Shown here in pieces: positions 48,296 to 57,174 of a stretch of 64,000 bases of DNA. A program made the position numbers and the translations under genes. Source of the DNA: Caulobacteraceae bacterium (GTDB taxonomy: Bacteria; Pseudomonadota; Alphaproteobacteria; Caulobacterales; Caulobacteraceae); NCBI GenBank assembly GCA_947476555.1, contig CANJRI010000002.1, positions 1-64,000 of the forward strand, read 5' to 3'. Numbering within the stretch: position 1 is the stretch's first letter; every line of letters starts with the position of its first letter. The notes below the pieces were generated by a model. That model saw only the letters and a list, made by a program, of their open reading frames with translations. It searched no databases and had not been told where the DNA came from.

Positions 48296-49087
48296 ATGAG
48301 TGAAATACCCGCCGTCCGCTGCCGGGCAGCGTTCATCTCCGACATCCATCTAGGGACGCGCGGCTGCCAGGCCGCCATGCTCCTGGAGTTCATCCGCGAG
48401 CTGGATTGCGAGACCCTTTACCTGGTCGGCGACATCGTCGACGGCTGGAAGATGAAGTCCGGCTGGTTCTGGCCGCATGGTCACAACGACGTGGTCCAGA
48501 AGATCCTGCGCCTGGCTCGCAAGGGCGTGCGGGTGGTCTATATCCCCGGCAACCACGACGACCGGATACGGGACTTCTGCGGCGTCCACTTCGGCGGCGT
48601 GGTGGTCTGTCGCGACGCCATCCACGAGGCCGCCGACGGCCAACGCTACCTGGTGACCCACGGCGACGAGTTCGACGCCGTGGTCCAGCACGCCAAGTGG
48701 CTGTCGTTCCTCGGCGACTGGGGCTACCGCGGGCTCCTCGGCATGAACACCCACTTCAACCGTGCCCGGCGCCTCCTCGACCTCGGCTACTGGAGCCTCT
48801 CGGCCTACATCAAGCACCGGGTGAAGAAGGCCGTGCAGTTCGTGGACCGGTTCGAGGACGCCATGGCCGCGGAGGCCCGTCGGCGCGGCGTGGCCGGCGT
48901 GATCTGCGGCCACATCCACAAGGCTGAGATGCGCGACATCGGCGGCGTCGTCTACATCAACGACGGTGACTGGGTGGAAAGCTGCACCGCTGTGGTTGAG
49001 CGCCACGACGGGACCTTCGAGATCATCCACTGGCTGGAGGCCCGCGAGAGCCTCGGCGCGCCGGTGATGGAACGGATCGCCGCCTAG
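48296..49087 (+). CDS. plcP: PlcP-like phospholipase C / calcineurin-type phosphoesterase
   Basis: 263 residues of the metallophosphoesterase family usually annotated UDP-2,3-diacylglucosamine diphosphatase. Metal motifs are SDIHLG, VGDIVDGW, PGNHDD, THGDEFD and GHIHKAE. Pho-regulated members of this group in rhizobia and marine bacteria (PlcP) cleave membrane phospholipids to diacylglycerol so phosphorus-free lipids can replace them. A Pho box directly upstream and the phoB-pst setting favour that reading over an LpxH-like role in lipid A. No glycosyltransferase or betaine-lipid gene lies next to it to show which substitute lipid is made. Confidence 0.77.
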   Translation: MSEIPAVRCRAAFISDIHLGTRGCQAAMLLEFIRELDCETLYLVGDIVDGWKMKSGWFWPHGHNDVVQKILRLARKGVRVVYIPGNHDDRIRDFCGVHFGGVVVCRDAIHEAADGQRYLVTHGDEFDAVVQHAKWLSFLGDWGYRGLLGMNTHFNRARRLLDLGYWSLSAYIKHRVKKAVQFVDRFEDAMAAEARRRGVAGVICGHIHKAEMRDIGGVVYINDGDWVESCTAVVERHDGTFEIIHWLEARESLGAPVMERIAA

Positions 49088-49095
49088 AAGGCCAA

Positions 49096-49113
49096 CTGAC
49101 ATTCCAATGACAA
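49096..49113 (-). promoter_or_regulatory. inverted Pho box-like site in the plcP-pstS1 gap
   Basis: On the minus strand the site reads TTGTCAT-TGGA-ATGTCAG, half-sites in the 7-4-7 layout but pointing away from pstS1. It could be cooperative or fortuitous. Confidence 0.4.
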
Positions 49114-49140
49114 TGGGATGACGGTCGAAGCCGCCGTTGA

Positions 49141-49169
49141 TTGTCACAAATCAGCCAAAGGCCCGTCAC
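49141..49169 (+). promoter_or_regulatory. Pho half-site array before pstS1
   Basis: TTGTCAC at 49141-49147 and CCGTCAC at 49163-49169 are exactly 22 bp apart (two 11-bp turns), with a degenerate middle unit CAGCCAA at 49152. The array lies about 75-103 bp before the pstS1 ATG. The match is weaker than the box at 46777. Confidence 0.5.
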
Positions 49170-49243
49170 CAAAGCTTTGCAGAGGGTGGGTACCACCAGC
49201 CACCGAGAGCGGGCGTCCGCGCTTGAGGCTGACAGGAATCCTC

Positions 49244-50284
49244 ATGCTCAAGAGATTCATCGCCGCGTTCGCCGGCTTGATGCTCCTCACCGCCGGCGCC
49301 GCCCAGGCGGCCAACATCTCTGGCGCCGGGGCGACCTTTCCAGCGCCTGTCTATGCCAAGTGGGCCGAGATGTACGCCGCCCAGACCGGCAACCGCCTGA
49401 ACTACCAGCCCATCGGCTCGGGCGGCGGCGTTAAGCAGATCACCGCCCGGACGGTCGACTTCGGCGCCACCGACAAACCGCTGAAGCCCGACGACCTGGC
49501 GGCGGGCGGCTTCGCGATGTTTCCCACCGTGATCGGCGGGGTGGTGCCGGTGCTGAACGTCCCCGGCGTCCGCCCAGGTCAGCTCCGCCTCACCGGCCCC
49601 TTGCTCGCTGACATTTATCGCGGCGTCATCAAACGCTGGAACGATCCGCTGCTGGCCCGGGCAAATCCAGGGATCCAGCTCCCGAACCTGCCGATCACTG
49701 TCGTGCATCGCTCGGACGGATCGGGGACCACCTTCCTTTTCACCAGCTACCTGGCCATGAAGGCGCCCCGCTGGGCGGCGGAGGTCGGCGCCAATGATGC
49801 GGTGAAGTGGCCGACCGGCATCGGCGGCAAGGGCAACGACGGGGTCGCCGCCTACGTCGAGCAGACCCCGGGCGGCATCGGCTACGTCGAATACGCCTTC
49901 GCCAAGGAGAACAACCTCACCTACGCCCTGATGCAGAACAAGGCCGGTAGGTTCGTGACCCCGGCGGCCGCCAACTTCGCCGCCGCCGCGGCGGGCGCCC
50001 GGTGGAGTGCGGCTCCCGGGTTCTACCTGTTGCTGCTCGACCAGCCGGCCGCCGAGGCTTGGCCGATCACCGGCGCCACGTTCATCCTGGTGCCGAGGCG
50101 GCCGACCGATCCGGCGAAGGTCCGCGAGGTCCTGGCCTTCTTCGACTGGGCCTATCGCAACGGCGATGCGGCCGCCGACCGCCTGGCCTATGTGCCGCTG
50201 CCGCCGGCCGTGAAGGAGCTGATCCGCAAGTCGTGGGGCAATGTCCGCGCCGGTGACGGCAAGGCGGTCTACGCCGCGCGCTAG
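49244..50284 (+). CDS. pstS: phosphate-binding protein PstS (exported)
   Basis: 346 residues. Sec signal (KRFIAAFAGLMLLTAGAAQA) with cleavage before ANISGAG. The mature protein has GAGATFPAPVYAKWAE, LNYQPIGSGGGVKQI, FGATDKPLK and HRSDGSGTTFLFTSYL, the phosphate-binding loops of PstS. It captures phosphate for the PstCAB transporter. A second pstS heads the pstCAB operon at 52180. This copy is not a lipoprotein and is free in the periplasm. I chose the ATG at 49244, which has AGGA upstream. Confidence 0.92.
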   Translation: MLKRFIAAFAGLMLLTAGAAQAANISGAGATFPAPVYAKWAEMYAAQTGNRLNYQPIGSGGGVKQITARTVDFGATDKPLKPDDLAAGGFAMFPTVIGGVVPVLNVPGVRPGQLRLTGPLLADIYRGVIKRWNDPLLARANPGIQLPNLPITVVHRSDGSGTTFLFTSYLAMKAPRWAAEVGANDAVKWPTGIGGKGNDGVAAYVEQTPGGIGYVEYAFAKENNLTYALMQNKAGRFVTPAAANFAAAAAGARWSAAPGFYLLLLDQPAAEAWPITGATFILVPRRPTDPAKVREVLAFFDWAYRNGDAAADRLAYVPLPPAVKELIRKSWGNVRAGDGKAVYAAR

Positions 50285-50309
50285 CGGCTCCATTATCGCA
50301 ATGCCTTGA

Positions 50310-50345
50310 AAGGGGGCCTCCAGCCGGAGGTCCCCTTCTTTCTTA
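50310..50345. terminator. bidirectional intrinsic terminator between pstS1 and pit
   Basis: AAGGGGGCCTCC (50310-50321) pairs with GGAGGTCCCCTT (50326-50337) over 12 bp with one G-U, loop AGCC, followed by CTTTCTT. A-rich sequence on the other flank serves the convergent pit transcript. A strong, well-formed hairpin. Confidence 0.75.
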
Positions 50346-51359
50346 TCCGAATGTCCGGTCGAGCAGCCGCGCGCCGGCGTAGAACAGCGCCGCGATGATC
50401 CCCGACGCGGGCAGGGTGATCACCCAGGCCCAGACGATTCGGCCGGCCACGTTCCAGCGCACCGCCGACAGCCGCCGGGAAGCCCCCACGCCGACGATCG
50501 CCCCGGTGATGGTGTGGGTGGTGGAGATTGGTACGCCGATGTGGGTGGCCAGGAAGATGGTGATGGCCCCACCGGTCTCGGCGCAGAAACCCTGCTGCGG
50601 CGTTAGTCGGGTGATCTTCGAGCCCATGGTGTGGACGATCCGCCAGCCGCCGAAGAGGGTGCCCAGGCCCAGCGCCGCCTGGCAGGTGATCACCACCCAG
50701 AAAGGCACGTGGAACTCCCCGCCGTAATAGCCGTGCGCGTAGAGCAGCACCGCGATCACCCCCATGGTCTTCTGGGCGTCGTTACCCCCGTGGCCCAGCG
50801 AGAACGCGGCGGCCGAGACGAACTGCAGCTTGCGGAAGGTCGAGTCGGCGAGGGCCGGCGTCGCCTTCACGAAGGCCCATGAGACGATCAGCACCAGCAC
50901 CAGCGCCAGGGTGAAACCCAGGGCCGGCGAGACGACGATCCCCGCCACCGTCTTCAGCACGCCTGGCCAGATCACCCCTCCGAACCCCGCCTTGGCCAGG
51001 CCCGCGCCCAGCAGGCCCCCGATCAGGGCGTGGGAGGACGACGAAGGAATACCCGCCAGCCAGGTGACGATGTTCCAGGTGATCGCACCGCCCAGCGCGC
51101 CGAAGATCACCGCGTCGGAGATGATGTCCGCCGAGATGATCCCCTTGCCGACCGTGTTGGCCACGTGCAGGCCGAAGAACAGGAAGGCGATGAAGTTGAA
51201 GAACGCCGCCCAGACCACGGCCGCCCGGGGCGAAAGGACCCGCGTGGAGACGATGGTGGCGATCGAATTGGCCGCGTCGTGCAGGCCGTTCAGGAAATCG
51301 AACGCCAAGGCCACGATGACCAGGAAGATCAGGATCAGGCTGACGCCGCCGATGTCCAT
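50343..51359 (-). CDS. pit: PiT-family low-affinity phosphate transporter
   Basis: 338 residues with about ten membrane helices. The two conserved family repeats are visible: FDFLNGLHDAANSIATIVST near the N-terminus and FSLGHGGNDAQKTMGVIAV in the C-half (GANDxA and GxNDxQ forms). It takes up metal-phosphate with protons or sodium. It ends a two-gene unit with the DUF47 protein and lies between two pstS genes, facing pstS1. Confidence 0.92.
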   Translation of the reverse strand: MDIGGVSLILIFLVIVALAFDFLNGLHDAANSIATIVSTRVLSPRAAVVWAAFFNFIAFLFFGLHVANTVGKGIISADIISDAVIFGALGGAITWNIVTWLAGIPSSSSHALIGGLLGAGLAKAGFGGVIWPGVLKTVAGIVVSPALGFTLALVLVLIVSWAFVKATPALADSTFRKLQFVSAAAFSLGHGGNDAQKTMGVIAVLLYAHGYYGGEFHVPFWVVITCQAALGLGTLFGGWRIVHTMGSKITRLTPQQGFCAETGGAITIFLATHIGVPISTTHTITGAIVGVGASRRLSAVRWNVAGRIVWAWVITLPASGIIAALFYAGARLLDRTFG

Positions 51360-51373
51360 GAACGGGGGCGGCC

Positions 51374-52018
51374 TTAGAGGTGTTCGATCAGCACGCTGCT
51401 GATCCGGTTGGCCACGTCCTCGAAGCGGTCGACCACCTTTTCCAGGTGGTCGTAGATCTCGGCGCCCACGATGTAGGCCATCGGATCCGTTTTCCCGGCG
51501 GTGCGGTAGAGCGCGGCGATCCCGGCGTCGTAGAGCTGGTCCGAGGCCTCTTCCAGCTGGGTGATCTGCTCGGTGAGCCCGTTCAGCTTGTCCGCGTTGG
51601 CCTTCATCGAGCGCAGCAGCGGCGCCGCCTGGGCGGTGAGGCCCGCCGTCGCCACGATCACCTTGCCCAACTCCATCATCTGCGGCTGGAATTCGCGTTG
51701 GTCGAAGAGGGCGGTGACCTTGGCGGTCTTGTGCATCTGGTCGATGGCGTCGTCCATCGAGTTGGTCAGGTCGATGATGTCGCTGCGGTCGAACGGGGTG
51801 ATGAAGGTCCGGCGGACCATCTGCATCACCTCGCGGGTGATCTCGTCCGCCCGCGCCTCATGCGCGGCCACGGCGGCGCAATGCTCAGGGGTGGCGGGGC
51901 CGCCCTGCAGCAGCAGGTGAAGGGATTCGGCGCCCTGGCAGAGTGTCTGGGCGTGCGCTTCGAACAGGTCGAAGAACCGCCCCTCCTGGGGCATGATCGC
52001 CTGGAACCAGCTCAGCAT
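51374..52018 (-). CDS. PhoU-like DUF47 Pit accessory protein
   Basis: 214 residues, helical. MPQEGRFFDLFEAHAQTL at the start and ITPFDRSDIIDLTNSMDDAI are typical of the DUF47 family encoded beside pit genes. In Sinorhizobium the corresponding gene (orfA) precedes pit in one operon that PhoB represses at low phosphate. Here the gene also precedes pit by 14 bp, and its promoter region contains a Pho box array at 52092-52131. The protein probably sets Pit activity or stability. Confidence 0.87.
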   Translation of the reverse strand: MLSWFQAIMPQEGRFFDLFEAHAQTLCQGAESLHLLLQGGPATPEHCAAVAAHEARADEITREVMQMVRRTFITPFDRSDIIDLTNSMDDAIDQMHKTAKVTALFDQREFQPQMMELGKVIVATAGLTAQAAPLLRSMKANADKLNGLTEQITQLEEASDQLYDAGIAALYRTAGKTDPMAYIVGAEIYDHLEKVVDRFEDVANRISSVLIEHL

Positions 52019-52091
52019 ATACGGCCTCGGATGATATGGTTGGCCCTTCTCCGTGGGCTCCCGGCGCGCCGGCTTTAGCGGGGCCGGGGGG

Positions 52092-52131
52092 CTGTCACAA
52101 GACCTTCATCCCACTGTCACCGAACTGTCGT
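52092..52131 (+). promoter_or_regulatory. tandem Pho box array between DUF47-pit and pstS2
   Basis: Four 7-bp units at exact 11-bp steps: CTGTCAC (52092), CCTTCAT (52103), CTGTCAC (52114) and CTGTCGT (52125). This gives two adjacent Pho boxes, enough for four PhoB monomers. It lies 48 bp before pstS2 and 73 bp from the divergent DUF47-pit start, so one array could activate pst and repress pit. Confidence 0.8.
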
Positions 52132-52179
52132 GCGGCCCCGGTAGAGCGGGCCCATCCAAAGTGGGTGGGAGTAGGCACT

Positions 52180-53244
52180 ATGATCCGGCGGACCTTCCTG
52201 GGACTGGCCGCAACCCTGGCGCTGGCCGCCTGCGGCGGTGGCGACAAGCCGGACGCTCCCGCCTCGGGCGCGCAGATCTCCGGCGCCGGCGCGACCTTCC
52301 CCGCGCCCCTCTACGCCAAATGGGCCGAACTACAGCAGGCGGAAACCGGCCTGCAGCTCAACTACCAGCCGATCGGCTCGGGCGGCGGCATCAAGCAGAT
52401 CAAGGCGCGGACCGTGGCGTTCGGCGCCAGCGACAAGCCGCTCAAGCCCGAGGAACTCGGGGCCGATGGCCTCGCGCAGTTCCCGGCGGTGATCGGCGGC
52501 GTCGTGCCGATCGTCAACCTGCCCGGCATAGCCCCCGGCGGGATCCGCCTGGACGCCTCCGCCCTGGCCGACATCTACTTGGGCAAGATCACCCGCTGGA
52601 ACGCGCCGGCGCTGACCGCCCTGAACCCGGGCGTGGCCCTGCCGAACCTGCCGATCACAGTGGTTCACCGCTCCGACGGCTCCGGCACCACCTTCCTGTT
52701 CACCAGCTACCTTACCGCTGCGGCTCCGCAATGGGCCCAGGTGGGCGCCAACGATGCGGTCGCCTGGCCCGTGGGCCAGGGCGGCAAGGGCAATGACGGC
52801 GTCGCCGCCTATGTGAAACAGACCCCCGGCGCGGTGGGCTACGTGGAATACGCCTTCGCCAAGCAGAACGGCATGGCGCACGCCCTGCTGAAGAATGCCG
52901 CCGGCCAGTTCGTGGCCCCGACCGCCCCGGCCTTCGCCGCCGCCGCCGCCGGCGCCGATTGGTCCCAGGCCCCCGGCTTCTACCTGCTGCTGCTGAACCA
53001 ACCCGGCGCCGAGGCCTGGCCGATCACCGGGGCCACCTTCATCCTGATGCACAAGACCCAGGCGAACGCCGCCACCGGCAAGGCCGTGCTCGGCTTCTTC
53101 GATTGGGCCTTCAACAAGGGCGATCCCGCGGCCGACGACCTGGCCTATGTGCCGCTGCCAGCCGACCTCAAGGCGCGGGTCCGCGCCTCCTGGGCCGAGA
53201 TCGTGGGCCCCGACGGTAAGGCCGTGGCCGGCCCCGCTTCCTGA
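52180..53244 (+). CDS. pstS: phosphate-binding lipoprotein PstS 2
   Basis: 354 residues. The signal ends in a lipobox (TLALAACGGG, Cys near residue 19), so unlike PstS1 this copy is membrane-anchored. The mature part has the same phosphate loops: GAGATFPAPLYAKW, LNYQPIGSGGGIKQI, FGASDKPLK and HRSDGSGTTFLF. It heads the pstC-pstA-pstB-phoU operon and probably is the partner bound at the transporter. The protein is very similar to PstS1 over its length, which points to duplication. Confidence 0.92.
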   Translation: MIRRTFLGLAATLALAACGGGDKPDAPASGAQISGAGATFPAPLYAKWAELQQAETGLQLNYQPIGSGGGIKQIKARTVAFGASDKPLKPEELGADGLAQFPAVIGGVVPIVNLPGIAPGGIRLDASALADIYLGKITRWNAPALTALNPGVALPNLPITVVHRSDGSGTTFLFTSYLTAAAPQWAQVGANDAVAWPVGQGGKGNDGVAAYVKQTPGAVGYVEYAFAKQNGMAHALLKNAAGQFVAPTAPAFAAAAAGADWSQAPGFYLLLLNQPGAEAWPITGATFILMHKTQANAATGKAVLGFFDWAFNKGDPAADDLAYVPLPADLKARVRASWAEIVGPDGKAVAGPAS

Positions 53245-53249
53245 ACCCC

Positions 53250-54212
53250 ATGACCGCCGCCGTCGCCGTCATCGGGGAAGGCCGCCCGCGCCAGGCGCGG
53301 GGCGTGGTGCTGGATCGGGCCTTCGAATGGCTGTGCTTCGGCGCCGCCAGCCTGCTGCTCACCGCCCTGGCCGGGGTGGTGATCTCCCTGACCATCGGCG
53401 GCTGGCCGGCGCTGGCGAAATTCGGGCCGGCGTTCTTCTTCAGCGCCGAATGGGATCCGGTGGCCGAGGTCTATGGCGCGGCCGGCGCGGTGACCGGAAC
53501 CCTGGTGACCTCGGCCCTGGCCCTGCTGTTCGCCCTGCCGCTCGCCCTGGGGGTCGCCATCTTCCTGGTGGAGCTTTGCCCCGCGAGGCTTCGTCGGACC
53601 ATCGGTACGGCCGTCGAGCTGCTCGCCGGAATTCCCTCCATCGTCTACGGTATGTGGGGTCTGTTCGTCTTCGCGCCCTGGTTCGTCAAACACATCCAGC
53701 TGCCGATCATGATGTCCGTCGAGCCAGGGTCGATCTGGGAAAGGTTGACGGCCGGCGTGCCTAACGGCGCGGGGATCCTCACCGCCTCCCTGATCCTGGC
53801 GATCATGATCCTGCCCTTCATGGCGGCCACCTTACGCGAGCTGCTCCTCACCGTTCCGTCCCAGGTCCGCGAGAGCGCCTATGGCCTGGGTTCGACCACC
53901 TTCGAGGTCGTCGGCAAGGTCAGCCTTCCCTACATCCGCACCGGCGCCGTGGGCGCTGTGATGCTGGGCCTAGGCCGGGCGCTCGGCGAGACCATGGCGG
54001 TCACCTTCATCATCGGCAACGCCCATGGCCTGCCCACTTCGATCTTCGCCTCGGGTTCGACGATCGCCTCGACCATCGCCAACGAGTTCGCGGAGGCCAG
54101 CGGCGTGCTTCACACCGGCTCGCTCATGGCGCTCGGCCTGGTGTTGTTCATCATCACCTTCATCGTCCTGGCCCTGGCCCGCCTGCTGATCGGAAAGCAG
54201 GTCCACGGATGA
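53250..54212 (+). CDS. pstC: phosphate ABC permease PstC
   Basis: 320 residues, six membrane helices, with the permease motif [20 protein letters not shown] in the C-terminal third. [20 protein letters not shown] is a PstC hallmark. It forms the channel with PstA. The gene lies 5 bp after pstS2 and overlaps pstA by 4 bp (ATGA). Confidence 0.94.
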   Translation: MTAAVAVIGEGRPRQARGVVLDRAFEWLCFGAASLLLTALAGVVISLTIGGWPALAKFGPAFFFSAEWDPVAEVYGAAGAVTGTLVTSALALLFALPLALGVAIFLVELCPARLRRTIGTAVELLAGIPSIVYGMWGLFVFAPWFVKHIQLPIMMSVEPGSIWERLTAGVPNGAGILTASLILAIMILPFMAATLRELLLTVPSQVRESAYGLGSTTFEVVGKVSLPYIRTGAVGAVMLGLGRALGETMAVTFIIGNAHGLPTSIFASGSTIASTIANEFAEASGVLHTGSLMALGLVLFIITFIVLALARLLIGKQVHG

Positions 54213-55060
54213 GCGCCTCCGGCTCCCAACGTCTCTCCCGCCGGGTCGGAAACGTCGCCTTCCTGTCCTTCTGCTGGGCGGCGACGGCACTCGCGCTGAC
54301 CGCGCTCGCCGCCATCCTCTGGTCGCTGATCAGCCAGGGTGTCGGAGGTCTGGAACTGGCGGTGTTCACCGAGTCGACGCCGGCCCCGGGCTCGCAGGGC
54401 GGCCTGCTCAACGCCATCCTCGGCTCGATCATGATGTGCGGCCTCGCCATGGCGGCCGCCACCTTCGTGGGCGTCCTGGCCGGCACCTGGCTTTCCGAGT
54501 ACGCCCGCGACAGCGCCTACGGGAAGGTGGTCCGCTTCATCAACGACGTGCTGCTGTCCGCGCCGTCGATCCTGGTGGGTCTGTTCATCTACGGCATCCT
54601 GGTGGCCCCAATGAAGGGCTTCTCGGGCTACGCTGGCGCCGCGGCCCTGGCCCTGATCGCCGCCCCGGTGATCACTCGCACCACCGAGGACGTGCTGCGA
54701 CTGCAGCCGGTCTCCTTGCGGGAGGCGTCCGTGGCCCTCGGCGCGCCGGTCTGGAAGACCATCTGGGCGGTGATCTGGCGCTCGGCCCAGGCCGGGATGC
54801 TGACCGGGGCCCTGCTGGCCTTCGCGCGGATCAGCGGCGAGACCGCGCCCTTGCTGTTCACCGCCCTCAACAACCAGTTCCTCAGCCTCGACCTCGGCGG
54901 ACCCACGGCCAACCTGCCGGTGGTGATCTTCCAGTTCGCCCTCAGCGCCTACGACGACTGGCGGCGCCTGGCCTGGACCGGCGCCCTGCTGATCGCCGCG
55001 GCGGTGCTCGGCGTCACCGTCCTGGCCCGCATCCTCGCCCGGGAGCCTGCCCGCTCATGA
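54209..55060 (+). CDS. pstA: phosphate ABC permease PstA
   Basis: 283 residues with six membrane helices. [20 protein letters not shown] is the PstA-type coupling motif, and [18 protein letters not shown] matches the family. It pairs with PstC. It overlaps pstC and pstB by 4 bp each. Confidence 0.93.
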   Translation: MSASGSQRLSRRVGNVAFLSFCWAATALALTALAAILWSLISQGVGGLELAVFTESTPAPGSQGGLLNAILGSIMMCGLAMAAATFVGVLAGTWLSEYARDSAYGKVVRFINDVLLSAPSILVGLFIYGILVAPMKGFSGYAGAAALALIAAPVITRTTEDVLRLQPVSLREASVALGAPVWKTIWAVIWRSAQAGMLTGALLAFARISGETAPLLFTALNNQFLSLDLGGPTANLPVVIFQFALSAYDDWRRLAWTGALLIAAAVLGVTVLARILAREPARS

Positions 55061-55866
55061 ACATCCACGCTTCCGACCCGCCGGAGACGTCGGTCCTCAG
55101 CCTGCCGCCCGAGCAGGTGAAGATCGACATCCAGGGGCTCGACTTCTTCTACGGGGCCAAACAAGCGCTGTTCGGTGTCCAGGTCGGCTTCGCGCGCAAC
55201 GCGGTCACCGCCCTGATCGGCCCCTCCGGCTGCGGCAAGTCCACCCTGCTGCGCACCCTGAACCGCATGTACAGCCTCTATCCCGGCCAGAAGGCGCAGG
55301 GACGCGTGCTATTGGAGGGCGACGATATCCTGTCGCCCCGCACGAACCTCTCTGCCCTGCGCGCGCGGATCGGCATGGTGTTCCAGAAGCCCACCCCGTT
55401 CCCGATGTCGATCTTCGACAACGTGGCCTACGGCGTCCGGCTCTACGAGACGCTGTCCAAGCCCGACATGGCCGCGCGGGTCGAGGAATCCCTGCGCCGG
55501 GCCGCGCTCTGGGACGAGGTGAAGGACAAGCTGAAGGACTCCGGCCTGGGGCTTTCCGGCGGCCAGCAGCAGCGCCTGTGCGTCGCCAGGGCCATCGCCG
55601 TGAAGCCGGAGATCATCCTGCTCGACGAACCGGCCTCGGCCCTCGATCCGATCTCCACCGCCCGCCTGGAGGAGACCATCTCCGACCTCAAGGGCGACTA
55701 CACCGTGGTCATCGTCACCCACAACATGGGCCAGGCCGCTCGGCTCTCCGACCATACGGGCTTCATGTACCTCGGAACCCTGGTGGAATTCGGCGAGACC
55801 GATCGGGTCTTCACCAATCCGGTCACCAGCCGGGCCCGCGACTACATCACCGGCCGGTTCGGTTAG
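55057..55866 (+). CDS. pstB: phosphate ABC ATPase PstB
   Basis: 269 residues. Walker A is [18 protein letters not shown], the Q loop is [20 protein letters not shown], the signature is [15 protein letters not shown], Walker B is [14 protein letters not shown] and the switch His is in [14 protein letters not shown]. The motif FPMSI-DNV is specific to PstB. It starts with ATG 55057 in an ATGA overlap. Confidence 0.96.
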   Translation: MNIHASDPPETSVLSLPPEQVKIDIQGLDFFYGAKQALFGVQVGFARNAVTALIGPSGCGKSTLLRTLNRMYSLYPGQKAQGRVLLEGDDILSPRTNLSALRARIGMVFQKPTPFPMSIFDNVAYGVRLYETLSKPDMAARVEESLRRAALWDEVKDKLKDSGLGLSGGQQQRLCVARAIAVKPEIILLDEPASALDPISTARLEETISDLKGDYTVVIVTHNMGQAARLSDHTGFMYLGTLVEFGETDRVFTNPVTSRARDYITGRFG

Positions 55867-55877
55867 GGGAGGGCAGG

Positions 55878-56546
55878 ATGGATCACACCCTCAAGGCCAT
55901 TGACGAGGATCTCGCCGCCCTCGGTCGCGACGTGGCCGATCTCGGCGCCCTGGCGGTCGAGCAGACCAAGGCCGCGGTCGCCGCCTTCATGGCCCACGAC
56001 GTGGCCGCCGCCGCAAAGGTCGTCACCGCTGATGAGCGCCTGGACGAGGCCGATGCTGACATCGAACGCCGCGCGATCCGCTTCATCGCCCTGCACCAGC
56101 CCATGGCCGACGACCTGCGGCGGCCGATCGCCGCCATGAAGAGCGCCATGCAGCTCGAGCGTTGCGGCGACCTGGCCAAGAATATCGCCAAGCGGGTGTC
56201 CCGCATGAATGGCCGTCCCGGGGCGACCCAGACCGCCGCCATCGGCGAGCTCGGCACGCTTGTCGCCGTGCGCTTGGAGGCGGTGGTCGGAGCCTGGCGC
56301 GACGGTGACGCGCTCGCGGCCTTCGATGTCTGGTCCAAGGACACCGACGTCGACGAACGGCATGAAGCGGTCCTGCGCGAGATCGTCGCCTGCATGACCG
56401 CCGACCCGGCTTCTGTGGGCGTCTGCACCCACCTGCTGTTCATCGCCAAGAACCTCGAGCGGATCGGCGACCACGCCACCAACATCGCCGAGCTGGTGCA
56501 TTACCAGCTCACCGGCCAGGACCTGTCGCACCGGCCGAAGCTCTAG
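55878..56546 (+). CDS. phoU: PhoU homologue 2 (end of pst operon)
   Basis: 222 residues, two PhoU repeats with LERCGDLAKNIAKRV and AKNLERIGDHATNIAELVHY. It lies 11 bp after pstB with an AGGA RBS, the usual place for phoU. The paralogue at 46836 sits with phoB. This copy most likely bridges the Pst transporter, and the other may act mainly with PhoR or PhoB. That division is inference. Confidence 0.92.
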   Translation: MDHTLKAIDEDLAALGRDVADLGALAVEQTKAAVAAFMAHDVAAAAKVVTADERLDEADADIERRAIRFIALHQPMADDLRRPIAAMKSAMQLERCGDLAKNIAKRVSRMNGRPGATQTAAIGELGTLVAVRLEAVVGAWRDGDALAAFDVWSKDTDVDERHEAVLREIVACMTADPASVGVCTHLLFIAKNLERIGDHATNIAELVHYQLTGQDLSHRPKL

Positions 56547-57046
56547 CCCTTCGCCATCTCCGCCAGCTTGGCGACGGTGTTCATGTTGCGCGCCGTCCCC
56601 GCCCTGGCGGCCGGGATCGCCAGCTTCGAGCGTCCCTGCCCGGAGGGGTAGTGGACGTAGATCTCCCGCTTTCCCAGGCGCGCCGTTTCATCGGCCTGGC
56701 CGTGGATGTGCCCCAGGGCGTCCTTCGGCGGCGCCTCGTCCAGGAAGATGGCGACCACACGGTTTCCCGGTTCGGCGGGGAAGGGATTGGCTTTCGCGAC
56801 CGCCGCCATCTCGGCCGCCGTCCGGACCAGCACGCCCTTGCCGGCGTAGGCCTTGAGCTTGCCGTCCAGCGCCGCCTTCACCTGGACCTCCGAACCCTCC
56901 GCCTCGAACACCACATTGCCGCTGGCGATATAGGTGCGGACGTTTGCGAACCCCGCCGCCTCGCACATGGCCTTCAGCTCGGCCATCGGCAGGGTGCTGC
57001 CGGCGCCGAGGTTCACCGCGCGGAGGAGGGCGACGTAGGTGGTCAT
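56543..57046 (-). CDS. DUF1697 family protein
   Basis: 167 residues. YVALLRAVNLGAGSTLPMAE near the start and FANVRTYIASGNVVFEAEGS are diagnostic of DUF1697. NPFPAEPGNRVVAIFLDEAP and ATPARN-like PAARAGTARNMNTVAKL follow. The function is unknown. It converges on phoU2 with a 4-bp overlap and is unrelated to phosphate by any motif I can see. Confidence 0.87.
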   Translation of the reverse strand: MTTYVALLRAVNLGAGSTLPMAELKAMCEAAGFANVRTYIASGNVVFEAEGSEVQVKAALDGKLKAYAGKGVLVRTAAEMAAVAKANPFPAEPGNRVVAIFLDEAPPKDALGHIHGQADETARLGKREIYVHYPSGQGRSKLAIPAARAGTARNMNTVAKLAEMAKG

Positions 57047-57065
57047 GACGACCCCGAAAGGGGAT

Positions 57066-57140
57066 TGGTGGATGCGACAGGGATTGAACCTGTGACCCCC
57101 TCGGTGTGAACGAGGTGCTCTCCCGCTGAGCTACGCATCC
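57066..57140 (-). tRNA. tRNA-Val (anticodon CAC)
   Basis: Minus-strand cloverleaf. The acceptor is GGATGCG with CGCATCC, the D arm is GCTC with GAGC, the anticodon stem is CCTCG with CGAGG around TTCACAC (anticodon CAC), the T arm is ACAGG with CCTGT around TTCAATC, and CCA is encoded at 57068-57066. It lies between DUF1697 and gph with no sign of integrated DNA. Confidence 0.96.
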
Positions 57141-57174
57141 GTCTCGGGCGCCAAGGGCGCGCGGAAGGCGGCGG

